A stretch of 64,000 nt of DNA from Propioniferax innocua (GTDB taxonomy: Bacteria; Actinomycetota; Actinomycetes; Propionibacteriales; Propionibacteriaceae): contig NZ_VFOR01000001.1 in the NCBI RefSeq assembly GCF_006716235.1, positions 496,001-560,000 on the forward strand. The letters run 5' to 3'. Positions within the stretch are counted from its first letter, which is position 1. Every line of letters starts with the position of its first letter. Position numbers and translations under genes: made by a program. The notes under the pieces were generated by a model, which saw only the letters and a program-made list of their open reading frames with translations, was not told the origin of the DNA and made no database searches. Of the stretch, positions 40,853 to 49,492 are shown in pieces.

Positions 40853-41656
40853 ATGCCCGAAGTGAACCTCGCCCCGCTGCTGCCGTCCGACCCGCCACAC
40901 ATCGATGAGTTCTGGCTCGACGCACGCCTGCACGCCAGCCCGTCGGGTGTGGTGTACATCGCCCATGGTCGGGATACCCGCGTCCGGCTCATTCTGCTCA
41001 GCGACGGCGCTGCCAACGACAAAGCCGCCCGCGACCGGTTCTCAGGGCTCATCAATGGCCTGCACATCGACGAGGTCGTGGCCCGTGGCGGGCACGATCA
41101 GGATCAGGGACGTCTGGGGCGACGTTTCCGGGCCCCCAAGGACTCCCCTCTCCCGGCCGATTCCCAGGAACTCGCGCCGTGGGTCGCGATGCCGTGGACG
41201 CGGGACCCACAGGAGGTCGAGCAGGTGCGCGAGATCCTGCAGGGCGTCGAGTTGGAGGATGTCGTTCAGCCCGATGCCGAGGGCCCCGACTACGAGCACT
41301 ACTGGTTGAAGAACACCAAGGCGGGCCGGACGCGGACCTTTCCCCTGCCGTGGCCCGGTCGATCCGACCGCGCGGGGTGGCTCAGCATCCTGACGTCGTG
41401 GCTGCTGATGTTGCTGTTCGCGGTGCTCGCCCTGCTCATCGCCTATCTGTTGTTCCGCGAATCCGATCCGGTTCCCGAGCCGTCCCCGGTACCTCAAAGT
41501 GGCGAGCCGACCCCATCGTCGACAGCCAGCCCCTCGGACACCGCCTCCCCGAGCGAAAGTCCCGAACCCAGCGAATCCCAGAGCCCGTCGGATTCGGCCA
41601 GCCCGACCCCGTCCGACACGGCCGAGGGAACGCCGACGCCGCCGTCCCGTCTGTGA
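40853..41656 (+). CDS. Membrane protein with possible degenerate kinase N-lobe and Ser/Pro tail
   Basis: A 267-residue protein. Residues 14-60 (HIDEFWLDARLHASPSGVVY and the following strand) resemble the glycine-loop region of Hanks-type Ser/Thr kinases, but the glycines are lost and the position of the VAIK lysine is Leu (VRLILLSDG), so it would be a pseudokinase fragment. A single membrane segment lies at about 185-207, followed by a roughly 55-residue Ser/Pro/Glu tail. The start ATG lacks a ribosome site; CACAAT seven bases upstream may be a -10 box of a leaderless message. It is divergent from the MoxR operon and 13 bp before a HAD gene. Confidence 0.65.
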   Translation: MPEVNLAPLLPSDPPHIDEFWLDARLHASPSGVVYIAHGRDTRVRLILLSDGAANDKAARDRFSGLINGLHIDEVVARGGHDQDQGRLGRRFRAPKDSPLPADSQELAPWVAMPWTRDPQEVEQVREILQGVELEDVVQPDAEGPDYEHYWLKNTKAGRTRTFPLPWPGRSDRAGWLSILTSWLLMLLFAVLALLIAYLLFRESDPVPEPSPVPQSGEPTPSSTASPSDTASPSESPEPSESQSPSDSASPTPSDTAEGTPTPPSRL

Positions 41657-41669
41657 TTGACTCACCTGC

Positions 41670-42494
41670 ATGACTCTCCGGCCACGTCTGATCGTCAGCG
41701 ATCTCGATGGCACCTTCCTCGACCCGATGGGGCAGGTGACCGCCATCAATCGTGACGCGGTCGTCGATGCGGTCGACGCCGGCATCGGTGTGCTGCTGGC
41801 CACCGGGCGTCCTCCCCGTTGGCTCGGTGTCATCGAGGATCTCCCCGTCGGCCATCCGCTCGTGATCTCCAGCAACGGCGCCCTGTTGTGGGATCTTCAG
41901 GAGCGACGCCCCCTCATCAGTCACCCGGTCGACGCCGTGGTTGCCCAGGACGCCATGGCCGCGATCCGTGACGAGCTGCCCGAGGTCACCTTCGGCGTCG
42001 AGATCGGAATGCGTTTCGGGCACGAACCCGGCTGGGACTGGTTCGAGGAGGCACCGGTGGGTGACGCCTTCTTCACCGCCACCGGAACCGATCTCGTCGC
42101 AGAACCGTTCGTGAAGTTCCTCGTGCAGCACGTCGGCCTGCCCAGTGATCCCCTGGCAGCCACAGTGGAGCAGATCGTCGGTGATGCGCTCACCGTGACG
42201 CATTCGAATTTCCACTCCTCCATCGGCCTGCTGGAGGTCTCCGCCCCCGGCGTCAGCAAGGCGACTCTGCTTCAGGAGTGGTGTATCGACCAAGGCATCG
42301 ATGCTGCGGATGTGGCGGCGTTCGGTGACATGCCGAACGACCGCACCATGCTGGAGTGGGTCGGGCAGCCGCACATCATGGAGCAGTCACACCCCAGCCT
42401 GCATTCGGTGGTGGGATCCAGCGGGCGTCCGGCGGTGCGTATCGGTTCGAACGCCGCATCCGCGGTGGGGGCGAGGATCCGCGAGTGGCTGTGA
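41670..42494 (+). CDS. HAD-superfamily phosphatase, Cof type
   Basis: A 274-residue HAD hydrolase with a C2B-type cap. Motif I is VSDLDGTFLDP, motif II LLATGRPP, and motif IV FGDMPNDRTML, after the Lys in GVSKATLL. Cof enzymes remove phosphate from sugar phosphates or cofactors; the substrate here is unknown. The gene overlaps the following mannosyltransferase gene by 4 bp (GTGA), so it may act on a sugar phosphate in the same pathway. Confidence 0.9.
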   Translation: MTLRPRLIVSDLDGTFLDPMGQVTAINRDAVVDAVDAGIGVLLATGRPPRWLGVIEDLPVGHPLVISSNGALLWDLQERRPLISHPVDAVVAQDAMAAIRDELPEVTFGVEIGMRFGHEPGWDWFEEAPVGDAFFTATGTDLVAEPFVKFLVQHVGLPSDPLAATVEQIVGDALTVTHSNFHSSIGLLEVSAPGVSKATLLQEWCIDQGIDAADVAAFGDMPNDRTMLEWVGQPHIMEQSHPSLHSVVGSSGRPAVRIGSNAASAVGARIREWL

Positions 42495-43756
42495 CGAAGG
42501 GGCAGCCTTCGGGTTTCTGGCCCGCGTGTGCGGCATACCTGTTCCCGATGCTCGCAGCTGTCATGGCAGGCATGCGCTCCAGTGACACCTCACCATGGGG
42601 CATCGCTCCGATCACCGCCGACTTCCGTGTTTATGTGGTGGCCGCCCGCGTCCTGCTGGAGGGTGGCGATTTCTACGCCCCCGTCCCCGGTGTGTTCCCC
42701 TACATCTATCCCCCGCTGGCAGCCTTGTTGGCCACGCCATTCACCCTCGTGCCATGGGTGGCGGCCCAGACGATCTGGTTGGCGTTGCAGGGCGCCTTGG
42801 TCGTACTGGTCCTTCGTCGGTTGGGACTGAGCCTGACCGCGGCCGGTATGGCCGGTGTCGCCGTGATTCTGCTGCTGGCACCATTCGGCTCTGTCATGGA
42901 GCTGGGGCAGGTGGGTGTGCTGCTGCTGGCACTGGTCGTGCTCGACCTCATCCGTCCTGCGGAAGATCGGCGGCGTCGTCTCCCGGCAGGGATCGGCCTC
43001 GGGGTCGCGACCGGTATCAAACTCACCCCCGCTGTGTTCATCATCCACCTCTGGTTGATCGGACGCCGTCGAGATGCAGCGGTCGCGTCGGGTACGTTCC
43101 TCGCCACGGTGGCGCTGGGGCTCGCGGTGGCCCCGACTCGGGCATGGGGCTATTGGTGGCGGCTGGCGATGGGGGATTCGGGCGCGAACATGGATTCCAG
43201 CGGATGGCTGTTCAATCTTTCCGTCGTCTCCGCCACGCAGAGATTCTTGGGGTTGGAGACCGGTAAGAGCGTTGGCCTCATGCTCGCCCTGATTCTCCTC
43301 GTGGTCGGACTGGCCGCCGCAGCTCTCGCGCATCGGCGCGGTCAATCGCTGCTGGCTCTGGGCGTGCTGGGCCTCACCAGCAGCTTGGCGAACCCCATCG
43401 CTTGGATCCACCACCTCGTATGGGTGCTGCTTCTGATCGCAGCGCTGCTTCCCGCCGCTTTCACCACGGACTCGTCAGGCAAGCACGCCGATGGCCCCAC
43501 TTCCGAGGACCTTCCGAGCCCCATGCGCTGGCTGGTACTGCTGGTGACGATCTGGATGTGCACACAGCCACAGCTCACCATCGGCGGCGCGCCACATGCG
43601 GTCGAGGAGATCCATGGTTACACCGCGTGGGAGAAGACCCTCGCGGCCATGCCGGATATTCTCGTGGCCGTACTTGCCGTCTCGGTGCTTGTGTGGTGTC
43701 TGCAGATGCAGCGCGACGCGACCCGAACCCGACCGATGGAATCCGACGTCTCGTGA
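42491..43756 (+). CDS. GT87 family polyprenyl-phosphate-mannose-dependent glycosyltransferase (first)
   Basis: A 421-residue polytopic membrane protein with about ten segments, of the GT87 alpha-mannosyltransferase family (PimE and relatives). Characteristic features are an acidic DFRVYVVAARVLLEGGDFY loop after the first membrane segment, FPYIYPPLAAL, ELGQVGVLLL, GVATGIKLTP and ANPIAWIHHLVW. Such enzymes add mannose to lipoglycans outside the membrane using polyprenyl-phosphate-mannose. The GTG start overlaps the HAD gene (GTGA) and the stop overlaps the next gene in the same way. Confidence 0.85.
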   Translation: MTKGQPSGFWPACAAYLFPMLAAVMAGMRSSDTSPWGIAPITADFRVYVVAARVLLEGGDFYAPVPGVFPYIYPPLAALLATPFTLVPWVAAQTIWLALQGALVVLVLRRLGLSLTAAGMAGVAVILLLAPFGSVMELGQVGVLLLALVVLDLIRPAEDRRRRLPAGIGLGVATGIKLTPAVFIIHLWLIGRRRDAAVASGTFLATVALGLAVAPTRAWGYWWRLAMGDSGANMDSSGWLFNLSVVSATQRFLGLETGKSVGLMLALILLVVGLAAAALAHRRGQSLLALGVLGLTSSLANPIAWIHHLVWVLLLIAALLPAAFTTDSSGKHADGPTSEDLPSPMRWLVLLVTIWMCTQPQLTIGGAPHAVEEIHGYTAWEKTLAAMPDILVAVLAVSVLVWCLQMQRDATRTRPMESDVS

Positions 43757-45159
43757 ATGTGGTCAAGGTCCTGAAGAACCTGCTGTGGACGCTCGTCCTG
43801 GCCGTTCCTCCGCTGTTCGCGGCGCTCTGGTCCGGAGCGACCGCCATCGCGAACGGCGCCTTCAGCCCGTGGTCACCGCAGATGATCGACATGGACGTCT
43901 ATCGACGCACGGCCGAGATCTTTCTCGTCGGCGGCGACATCTACAACGTCCCGGACGAGTTGCCGTTCATCTATCCCCCGGTCGCAGCACTGCTGTCCCT
44001 GCCGTTCACCTGGTTCGAGCTGGCCACCACGCAGCAGCTGTGGCTCGTGGTGAACGCCCTGTTCGTCATCGCGATGGTGCACCGGCTGGGGCTCACCGGT
44101 TGGCGGTTGTCGCTGGCGTCGGCCGCAGCGATCCTGATGATCGAACCCCTGCGAACCACGCTGGGCTTCGGTCAGGTGAACATCGCCATGACCGCATTGG
44201 TGTTCCTCGACATCGTGCCCGGCCCGCGGGCTCTCGACCGGCTTGGATTGCCGCGTCTGCCGCAGGGCTGGCTCATCGGTATCGCCACCGCGATCAAGCT
44301 GACGCCCGCACTGTTCGCGGTGTACCTCTTCTTCTCCGGCAAGGTGAAGCCCGCACTCGTGGCGTTCGGTTCGTTCTGCGTCGCGACGGTCGTCGGGTTC
44401 GCATTCCTGCCGCAGGCGTCGATGACGTTCTGGACACGGCTGCTCGAGGGTGACTCGGGCATCAACACGGGCCTGAAGTACTTCACCAACCAGTCGGTCA
44501 TCGGCAACTACATCCGGTTCTCCAAGGAGAATCCCGATCAGATCCCGTCCGAGGGTCTGCTACTCGCTGTGCTCGTCGGTGCCGTCGGACTCGCCGCGGC
44601 GATCCTCTGGGAACGCAACGGTCACCGCACCTTCGCCGTGACCCTGTGTGGATTCACGACGCTGATGATGTCGCCGATCTCGTGGAGCCACCACTTCATC
44701 TGGTTCCTGCCCCTCATCGCCTTGGCGCTGCGGGACAGCGACCTGCCCAAGCCCCTGCGTATCGTCGCCATCGGGTACGGCATCTGGGGTGCGCATGCAC
44801 CGTTCAATGAGTTCGGTGACTACTACGTGTATGAGAAGCCACTCGATGAGTTCGAGTTGACCCCCCTCTCCCTGCTCGTGGACGCCGGATCGATGATCAT
44901 CTGCATCGCAATGTTCGTGCTGGCCTTCGGGTATGGGCTCGTCGAACGGCGTCGCCAAGGCTATGGCTGGCTTCCCCTGACGCTGCGCGCGACGGAGAAG
45001 AAGCGCGCCGGCTTCGAGGCCCGGGAAAGCGACGACGCAGAAGCCGATGCCGCAGGAGCTGCTGAGCAGGACTCTCTCGCTGGGCGGAACCCCGCCGACG
45101 AGAAGCCCGATTCGGACGCGGATACGAAACCGGCCGCACCACGCGGCACAGGGCGTTAG
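43753..45159 (+). CDS. GT87 family polyprenyl-phosphate-mannose-dependent glycosyltransferase (second)
   Basis: A 468-residue paralogue of the preceding enzyme: MDVYRRTAEIFLVGGDIYNV, FIYPPVAALLSLPF, LGFGQVNIAMT, GIATAIKLTPALF and SPISWSHHFIW line up with it motif by motif. A charged C-terminal tail (about 60 residues, Ala/Glu/Asp-rich) is extra. The GTG at 43753 is within the stop of the first copy (GTGA). The tandem pair suggests two successive or branch-specific mannosyl transfers in lipomannan- or PIM-like glycolipids. The TAG stop overlaps a -10-like box for the following tRNA. Confidence 0.85.
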   Translation: MNVVKVLKNLLWTLVLAVPPLFAALWSGATAIANGAFSPWSPQMIDMDVYRRTAEIFLVGGDIYNVPDELPFIYPPVAALLSLPFTWFELATTQQLWLVVNALFVIAMVHRLGLTGWRLSLASAAAILMIEPLRTTLGFGQVNIAMTALVFLDIVPGPRALDRLGLPRLPQGWLIGIATAIKLTPALFAVYLFFSGKVKPALVAFGSFCVATVVGFAFLPQASMTFWTRLLEGDSGINTGLKYFTNQSVIGNYIRFSKENPDQIPSEGLLLAVLVGAVGLAAAILWERNGHRTFAVTLCGFTTLMMSPISWSHHFIWFLPLIALALRDSDLPKPLRIVAIGYGIWGAHAPFNEFGDYYVYEKPLDEFELTPLSLLVDAGSMIICIAMFVLAFGYGLVERRRQGYGWLPLTLRATEKKRAGFEARESDDAEADAAGAAEQDSLAGRNPADEKPDSDADTKPAAPRGTGR

Positions 45160-45162
45160 AAT
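45157..45162 (+). promoter_or_regulatory. -10-like box of the CAU tRNA, sharing the GT87 stop codon
   Basis: TAGAAT at 45157-45162 is 11 bp before the tRNA 5' end. Its first three bases are the TAG stop of the mannosyltransferase. No -35 match was identified. Confidence 0.4.
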
Positions 45163-45172
45163 CGCGTTCTCC

Positions 45173-45246
45173 GGGGCGTTAGCTCAGCTGGTCAGAGCAC
45201 GGGACTCATAATCCCTTGGTCGCGGGTTCAAGCCCCGCACGCCCCA
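45173..45246 (+). tRNA. tRNA with anticodon CAT (elongator Met or Ile2)
   Basis: A cloverleaf of 74 nt: GGGGCGT pairs perfectly with ACGCCCC, anticodon stem GGGA/TCCC around CTCATAA (CAT at 45207-45209), and T-arm GCGGG/CCCGC. CCA is not encoded. The 5' end pairs fully at position 1, so it is not an initiator tRNA. Elongator Met and TilS-modified Ile2 cannot be told apart by eye. Confidence 0.92.
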
Positions 45247-45261
45247 CGAAAGCCCGGTGGA

Positions 45262-45275
45262 GAGCCAGTTGGCTC
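45262..45275. terminator. Short hairpin between the CAU tRNA and the acyl-CoA dehydrogenase stop
   Basis: GAGCC-AGTT-GGCTC (45262-45275) overlaps the last bases of the convergent acyl-CoA dehydrogenase gene. It is short and lacks a T-tract. Confidence 0.35.
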
Positions 45276-46425
45276 ACAGGGTCCGCGCAACGAGTTCCTT
45301 CATGATCTCGTTGGTGCCGCCATAGATCTTCTGGACCCGTGCCGACGCATACATGCGGGCGATGGGGAATTCGGTCATGTAGCCGTAGCCTCCGAAGATC
45401 TGCAGGCAGCGATCGATGACGCGACACTGCACGTCGGTCGTGTGGAACTTCACCAGCGAGGCCCCCGCGGCGTCGAGGTCTCCTGCGATGTGGCTGGCGA
45501 TGCAGGCATCGAGCATGGTTCGCGCCGCGAAGGTCTCCGCCGCGCATTCCGCGAGGACGAATCGGGTGTTCTGGAACCCCATGAGGGGCTGACCGAAGGC
45601 CGTGCGCTCCTTGGCATAGTCCCGTGCAAGACGCAGTGCCCCCTCCGCGGCCCCGACGGCCTGAACGGCGATGGCCAGACGTTCCTGTGCGAGTTGCTGC
45701 ATCAGCTGGCCGAACCCCTGCCCCTCTGCGCCCAAGAGATTGCCAGTCGGCACACGGCAGTCGGTGAAGGACAGTTCGCGGGTGTCCTGCCCGTGAGCTC
45801 CGATCTTGTCGAGCACCCGCCCCCGTTCGAACCCCTCCAGGTCCTTGGTCTCGACCACGATGAGGGACAGCCCCTTGCCTCCGGGTTCGTCGGAGGTGCG
45901 AGCGACCAGCACGATGAGGTCACAGTGCGTGCCGTTGGAGATGAACGTCTTCGATCCGTTGATCACGTACTCATCGCCCTCGCGGCGTGCTCTGGTGCGG
46001 ATCTGCTGCAGGTCCGACCCGGTTCCCGGTTCGGTCATGCCGATGGCGCCGACGAGATCGCCGCTCGCCATGGCCGGCAACCATCTCTGCTTCTGCTGTT
46101 CGGTGCCGTAGGCGAGGATGTAATGGGCCACGATGGAACTGTGGACGACATTCGCCCAAGCATCATCGCCGACGCGTCCCTGCTCATAGGTGAGGACGGC
46201 CTCATGGGCGAAGGTTCCCCCGCTGCCGCCGTATTCCTCCGGGATCGACAGACACAGCAACCCCGCCGCCCCGGCCACACGCCACAGGTCACGGTCCACC
46301 GCGCGCTGCTCGGACCACCGCGCGAGGTGGGGAACGACCTCCTTGTCCAGAAAGGTCCGCGCCAAGGTCTGGACATCGTCGAGGTCATCGGTCATCCACA
46401 CCGGTCGGTGGGTGTCGAGAATCAT
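45274..46425 (-). CDS. Acyl-CoA dehydrogenase
   Basis: A 383-residue FAD enzyme that introduces the 2,3-double bond in acyl-CoAs. Typical regions are PEEYGGSGG, AIGMTEPGTGSDLQQIRTRA (FAD/substrate loop), ERTAFGQPLMGFQ and the end IYGGTNEIMKELVARTL. It resembles long- or branched-chain dehydrogenases; the substrate is not clear. The ATG at 46425 is chosen because AGGAGAG lies seven bases upstream. It stands alone, convergent with the CAU tRNA. Confidence 0.92.
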   Translation of the reverse strand: MILDTHRPVWMTDDLDDVQTLARTFLDKEVVPHLARWSEQRAVDRDLWRVAGAAGLLCLSIPEEYGGSGGTFAHEAVLTYEQGRVGDDAWANVVHSSIVAHYILAYGTEQQKQRWLPAMASGDLVGAIGMTEPGTGSDLQQIRTRARREGDEYVINGSKTFISNGTHCDLIVLVARTSDEPGGKGLSLIVVETKDLEGFERGRVLDKIGAHGQDTRELSFTDCRVPTGNLLGAEGQGFGQLMQQLAQERLAIAVQAVGAAEGALRLARDYAKERTAFGQPLMGFQNTRFVLAECAAETFAARTMLDACIASHIAGDLDAAGASLVKFHTTDVQCRVIDRCLQIFGGYGYMTEFPIARMYASARVQKIYGGTNEIMKELVARTL

Positions 46426-46682
46426 GGATCGCTCTCCTGCTCGTGATGCTGTGGCGCTGGGATCAGTCGTCGGCATCGTCGCCTTGGCTCATCCCGGGGC
46501 GTTCACCAAAGTATGGAGTGGGTCACATTCTGGCACCTCCTGTCGTTCTCCAGGCAACGACCTGACCTCCCGGATCTCGGAGCTGCTCCAACCAGAACGC
46601 AATCCGCTCGTGGATACGCGGTGATACGAGCTCAACGGAGCACAGATCGATGCCCCGGCCACTGCACCCCTAAAGTTGCGCC

Positions 46683-46892
46683 ATGACTCTCACGACACGG
46701 CTCCTGCCACTGGCGATGGTGGTGGCATGGGTCTTCGGCCTCGTGGTCCCCTGCTGGACGGCGGCGCGGGCGACGGGGCTCCCGACCGGCGGCATGAGCG
46801 TGGCCGCCCCCACGATCAGTTCGCTCACATGGCTCGCAGGATGTGCCGCCCTGTTCGTGGCCGGGGTCTGTTCCATGAGCCAACCGTCCTGA
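46683..46892 (+). CDS. Small two-helix membrane protein
   Basis: A 69-residue protein with membrane segments at about 7-26 (LLPLAMVVAWVFGLVVPCW) and 45-64 (SSLTWLAGCAALFVAGV). A -10-like TAAAGT (46671-46676) ends 6 bases before the ATG, suggesting leaderless initiation, and an intrinsic terminator with a T-rich tail follows the stop at 46896-46920. This pairing of start and end signals supports a real gene. Function unknown. Confidence 0.58.
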   Translation: MTLTTRLLPLAMVVAWVFGLVVPCWTAARATGLPTGGMSVAAPTISSLTWLAGCAALFVAGVCSMSQPS

Positions 46893-46895
46893 CCC

Positions 46896-46920
46896 GGCAG
46901 GGCCGCAAAGCCTGCCTGTT
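46896..46920 (+). terminator. Intrinsic terminator after the small membrane gene
   Basis: GGCAGG (46896-46901) pairs with CCTGCC (46911-46916), followed by TGTTATT on the plus strand. It lies between the convergent stops at 46892 and 46919. Confidence 0.6.
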
Positions 46921-47767
46921 ATTCACTGACCTTGGCTGCGAGTGCAGTGAACAGGTCGGCGACAGCCGGCACATCAGGCACCACGAGGTCGGCTTTCTCC
47001 ACCACGGGATGATCGGCATCGGCGGCAACCGCCACCGAGAAACCGGCCACCCCCGGCTCACCGCCCGTCTCCGCCGACCGCAACGATCGAACCGCCTCGA
47101 ACGCCGGCAGGTCTCCCAAGTCGTCGCCGCAGAACACGACGGTTTCAGCTGCGTTCTCAGCCACCAGTGCCCGCAGGGCGTCCCCCTTGTCGACGCCTCG
47201 GGCACGCACCTCGAGGATGTTGTGACCGGGCTCCAGCCTGAGGCCGAGGAGTTCGGCGAGTTCAGCCACCGGACCCCGGATCGCTTCCATGGCAGCGGCC
47301 GGGTCACTGGCCCGACGCGTGTGCACTCCGACGGCCCGGCCCTTGTCCTCCACATGGAGATCGGGCCAGCCGGCGTCGGCCAACAGCTGGGGAAGCTTGA
47401 CTGCGAACTCCCGTACCGCGGGCGGATCCTCGGGCAGATCGAACTGGCCGGTGGCGGCATCCCACCTCTCGACGCCGTACTGCCCCAGCACCACCAGGCG
47501 CTTCAACGCTGGGTGCTCTCCGAAGCGTCCCAGCCGGACAGCCGTGTGCACGGGACGTCCGGTGATGATCGCAACGTGCGCGCCGGCTTCGGCGAGGGCG
47601 GCCAGACCAGCCACTGCACGCGGATCAGCGCCGGCGGCCTCGGGGTCGTCCACGAGCGGGGAGATGGTGCCGTCGAAGTCGGTGGCCACCAGAGCCCGGG
47701 AGGGGTCTGCGAGGAATCGGTCAAGGGCTTCTCGGGCCGGGCCGGCGAGATCATCGAAGAGGCTCAT
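46919..47767 (-). CDS. otsB: Trehalose-6-phosphate phosphatase
   Basis: A 282-residue HAD-type phosphatase that converts trehalose 6-phosphate to trehalose. Motif I is VATDFDGTISPLV, motif II IITGRP and motif IV GDDLGD, with the conserved KGRAVGVHTR and LEVRARGVDKGDAL (Lys). The gene is divergent from otsA with 48 bp between the start codons, so one compact region controls both steps of the pathway. Trehalose serves as a compatible solute and stress protectant. Confidence 0.94.
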   Translation of the reverse strand: MSLFDDLAGPAREALDRFLADPSRALVATDFDGTISPLVDDPEAAGADPRAVAGLAALAEAGAHVAIITGRPVHTAVRLGRFGEHPALKRLVVLGQYGVERWDAATGQFDLPEDPPAVREFAVKLPQLLADAGWPDLHVEDKGRAVGVHTRRASDPAAAMEAIRGPVAELAELLGLRLEPGHNILEVRARGVDKGDALRALVAENAAETVVFCGDDLGDLPAFEAVRSLRSAETGGEPGVAGFSVAVAADADHPVVEKADLVVPDVPAVADLFTALAAKVSE

Positions 47768-47815
47768 GGGTCCACTGTCACACAGCCACAGTAAGATCCG
47801 GGCCAGGAGGGGTTC

Positions 47816-49219
47816 ATGAACAACCAGTTCGAGAAACGTTCCGATTTCGTCGTGGTCGCCAACCGACTCTCCGTGGATCGGGTGGTGGCCGATGATGGTT
47901 CCGAGACCTGGCGCACCTCGCCCGGCGGCCTCGTCACCGCGCTGGAGCCAGTCATGCAGTCACGCAGGGGCAGCGCCTGGGTGGGCTGGCCCGGTTCGCC
48001 CGATGAAGAGCTCGAGCCCTTCGTCCACGACGGGATCCAACTCGTTCCTGTGTCCCTGTCCGCACAGGACGTCACCGAGTATTACGAGGGCTTCTCCAAT
48101 GCGACGCTCTGGCCGCTGTTCCACGACGGTGTCGCCTTCCCCGAATACCATCGCGAATGGTGGGACGCCTACGTACGCGTCAATCGCCGTTTCGCCGAGG
48201 CCGCTGCCGCAGTGGCTGCAGAAGGCGCGCAGGTGTGGGTGCAGGACTATCAACTGCTCCTGGTCCCCCGCATGCTCCGGACGCTGCGTCCCGACCTGTA
48301 CATCGGTTTCTTCCTGCACATCCCCTTCCCGCCGATGGAACTCTTCGTGCAGCTCCCGTGGCGGGCCGAGATCCTGGACGGTCTGCTCGGCTCCGACCTG
48401 GTCGGTTTCCAGATCGCCGGCGGAGCGAGCAACTTCATTCATCTGGTCTCCGAACGTCTCGGTTACCCGACCGGTGACGACACCGTGACACTCCCCGACG
48501 GACGTGTCTGCGCCGCCCGCGCCTACCCCATCTCCATTCCGACGCAGCGTTTCGCCGACCTGGCAGCCGACCCCGCCGTCCAGGAACGTGCCCGCGAGAT
48601 CCGCGCCGAACTCGACGACCCCGAGCTGTTGTTCCTCGGCGTCGACCGGCTCGACTACACCAAGGGCATCAAGCACCGTCTCCGCGCGTTCGGCGAGCTC
48701 GTCACCTCCGGCCAGCTCGACCCGGACAGGGCCGCCTTCCTGCAGGTGGCCACACCTTCGCGGGAACGCGTCGAGGAATACAAGATGCTGCGCGACGAGA
48801 TCGATCGCATCGTCGGGCGGATCAACGGTTCGGTCGGCCGGATCGGGCGCCAGCCGGTGACCTACCTCCACACGCATTACCCGCGTGAAGAGATGGTCGC
48901 GATGTACTCCGCCGCCGATGTCATGGTGGTCTCGCCACTGCGCGATGGCATGAACCTCGTGGCCAAGGAGTACATCGCCTGTCGGCGCAATGGTGACGGC
49001 GCACTGGTGCTGAGCGAGTTCACCGGCGCGGCCGATGAACTCAGCGAGTGGACCTACTCCATAAACCCGTACGACATCAACGGCATGAAGGCCACGATGC
49101 TTCGAGCCGCCACGGACGCTCCCGAAGAACGCCAACGCCGGATGGCGGCACTGCGTGAGCAGGTGTTCACCCATGACATCGACCGCTGGGCCGAATCCTT
49201 CCTCGCGGACATGGGCTGA
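47816..49219 (+). CDS. otsA: Trehalose-6-phosphate synthase
   Basis: A 467-residue GT20 enzyme that joins a nucleotide-activated glucose to glucose 6-phosphate. Diagnostic stretches are [49 protein letters not shown] and [20 protein letters not shown] before the ATG fixes the start. Together with divergent otsB it forms the complete OtsAB pathway. Confidence 0.95.
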   Translation: MNNQFEKRSDFVVVANRLSVDRVVADDGSETWRTSPGGLVTALEPVMQSRRGSAWVGWPGSPDEELEPFVHDGIQLVPVSLSAQDVTEYYEGFSNATLWPLFHDGVAFPEYHREWWDAYVRVNRRFAEAAAAVAAEGAQVWVQDYQLLLVPRMLRTLRPDLYIGFFLHIPFPPMELFVQLPWRAEILDGLLGSDLVGFQIAGGASNFIHLVSERLGYPTGDDTVTLPDGRVCAARAYPISIPTQRFADLAADPAVQERAREIRAELDDPELLFLGVDRLDYTKGIKHRLRAFGELVTSGQLDPDRAAFLQVATPSRERVEEYKMLRDEIDRIVGRINGSVGRIGRQPVTYLHTHYPREEMVAMYSAADVMVVSPLRDGMNLVAKEYIACRRNGDGALVLSEFTGAADELSEWTYSINPYDINGMKATMLRAATDAPEERQRRMAALREQVFTHDIDRWAESFLADMG

Positions 49220-49249
49220 CCTCCCGCCGCTTCAGACCCCGCTCTTCAA

Positions 49250-49437
49250 TCAAGCGCCGCCGTGCGCCGAGGAGCCGACACACGCGCCGAGGATCGGTGC
49301 GGTGGCGTCGACCAACAACACCGGCGCACCGGGGTGCAGCATCGCCGAGTCGATGGCGCTCAGGGAGATGGAGCTCAGGGAGTCGGGGCCACCGCCGCAG
49401 TCCCGCCAGCGATGACCACCAAGTCCGTGTCAGCCAC
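49250..49437 (-). pseudogene. Small gene apparently broken by a frameshift
   Basis: On the minus strand a GTG at 49437 has a strong ribosome site (GGAGG, five bases upstream) and encodes VADTDLVVIAGGTAAVAPTP before a stop at 49375. From the CCCC run at 49385-49388 (GGGG on the plus strand) the next frame continues smoothly as SLSSISLSAIDSAML...LLVDATAPILGACV to a stop at 49250. Inserting one base in that run would restore a 62-residue protein. I do not recognise the family. A sequencing error or programmed frameshift are alternatives to decay. No other gene is seen in the 49220-49492 gap. Confidence 0.5.
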
Positions 49438-49492
49438 GCTGTCCTCCGGTCCGGGTCAAACCCACAGCCGAGCTCATGGAAGCATTGGTGCC

